Shown one piece after another: positions 52,294 to 52,477 of a stretch of 52,477 nt of DNA (positions are counted from its first letter, which is position 1; each line of letters begins with the position of its first letter). The DNA is from Chitinophagaceae bacterium. Lineage in GTDB: Bacteria > Bacteroidota > Bacteroidia > Chitinophagales > Chitinophagaceae. The position numbers and the translations under genes were made by a program. Under the pieces are notes generated by a model. That model saw only the letters and a list, made by a program, of their open reading frames with translations. It ran no database searches and had not been told where the DNA came from. Where the stretch lies: the NCBI GenBank assembly GCA_947447825.1, contig CANFLL010000019.1, forward strand, positions 1-52,477, read 5' to 3'.

Positions 52294-52477
52294 TTAGTTT
52301 ACTGATAAATTTGTTTGACTAACAATTTTACCACTAGCTGTTTCTCTGATAGCTACGTTGTAAGTTCCAGCAGCTAATGTATTGTTTAAAGTTATTGCAT
52401 AGCTAGCATTTCCACCTGCGTGGCTGATAGCTGATACTTGTACTTTTTGTCCTAATACATTCGTGATGCTTACGGTG
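52294..52477 (-). CDS. C-terminal end of a T9SS-targeted protein (partial)
   Basis: Only the last 61 residues are inside the window; the gene continues beyond the right edge. The end TVSITNVLGQKVQVSAIS then TLAAGTYNVAIRETASGKIV is a type A T9SS C-terminal sorting domain (strand, turn, L-x-AGTYxV, short end LSVN). The rest of the protein is not visible, so its job is unknown. It precedes the PID-CTERM-like gene on the same strand. Confidence 0.75.
   Translation of the reverse strand, partial: TVSITNVLGQKVQVSAISHAGGNASYAITLNNTLAAGTYNVAIRETASGKIVSQTNLSVN

Overview
The window looks like a chromosomal segment of a Bacteroidota bacterium, most likely Chitinophagaceae or a close relative (inference). 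The evidence is low GC, candidate promoters of the TAnnTTTG type, almost no Shine-Dalgarno sequences, type IX secretion (T9SS) C-terminal tails, a gliding-motility-type C-terminal domain on a 2174-residue protein, a DUF2723 membrane protein, DUF4199 and DUF5606 proteins, a short-N-terminus TonB and a PID-CTERM-like small protein. Nothing looks like plasmid or phage. The only transposon trace is a truncated IS630-type fragment near 12.8 kb.

Layout. 0-5 kb: tRNA-Pro(GGG) on the minus strand, then a plus-strand run of a catalytically degenerate dihydroorotase homologue, a DUF4199 membrane protein, a GT2 glycosyltransferase, a VapBC-type toxin-antitoxin pair, and a GT4 glycosyltransferase whose start overlaps the toxin stop. 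5-8.5 kb (minus): lpxD, two unrecognised small genes, and an ECF sigma/anti-sigma pair. 8.8-12.3 kb (plus): a TonB-like protein, a polyprenyl synthetase and an SpmA/SpmB-like membrane protein. 13.3-16.8 kb: a circularly permuted ATP-grasp/alpha-E protein and a transglutaminase-like protein, a known peptide-ligase-type pairing. 16.9-25.7 kb: a DUF2723 protein, a glutamine cyclotransferase lipoprotein, a DUF5606 protein, Tex, and a small membrane protein. 25.8-32.9 kb: a T9SS-tailed leucine-rich-repeat protein, a Spy/CpxP-like protein, CcmC/CcmD-like proteins, glutamate dehydrogenase and a secreted hypothetical. 33.7-45.9 kb: the giant PKD/gliding-domain protein, a DPP-IV-like peptidase, a small lipoprotein and a C-terminal processing protease. 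46-51.8 kb: a nucleotide-sugar operon (DegT aminotransferase, UDP-glucose dehydrogenase, UDP-xylose synthase, TviB/WbpA-like dehydrogenase, RfbD) feeding surface polysaccharide. The right edge has a PID-CTERM-like protein and the tail of a T9SS substrate.

The most unusual signal is between the genes. Five intergenic loci (7374-7583, 12319-12549, 22236-22441, 33201-33545, 43180-43368) carry tandem arrays that all have a 21-bp monomer, which is two helical turns. Each monomer has a short palindromic core and a variable spacer. Core sequences differ between loci, but the arrays at 22.2 and 43.2 kb share the same core, GACTCA-nn-TGAGTC. The array at 33.2 kb is a 62-bp trimer of the same monomer size. 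Palindrome arms are kept while the centre base or bases change, which argues for constraint on DNA rather than protein. Two further intergenic repeat classes are present: heptanucleotide-based inverted repeats (at least seven loci), and a hairpin element built from ACCACAAAGAACACAA-like arms, three copies of which each end 36-50 bp upstream of a plus-strand start codon (tex, ccmC, gdh).

All calls were made by eye from translated sequence and motif recognition. No database search was run.
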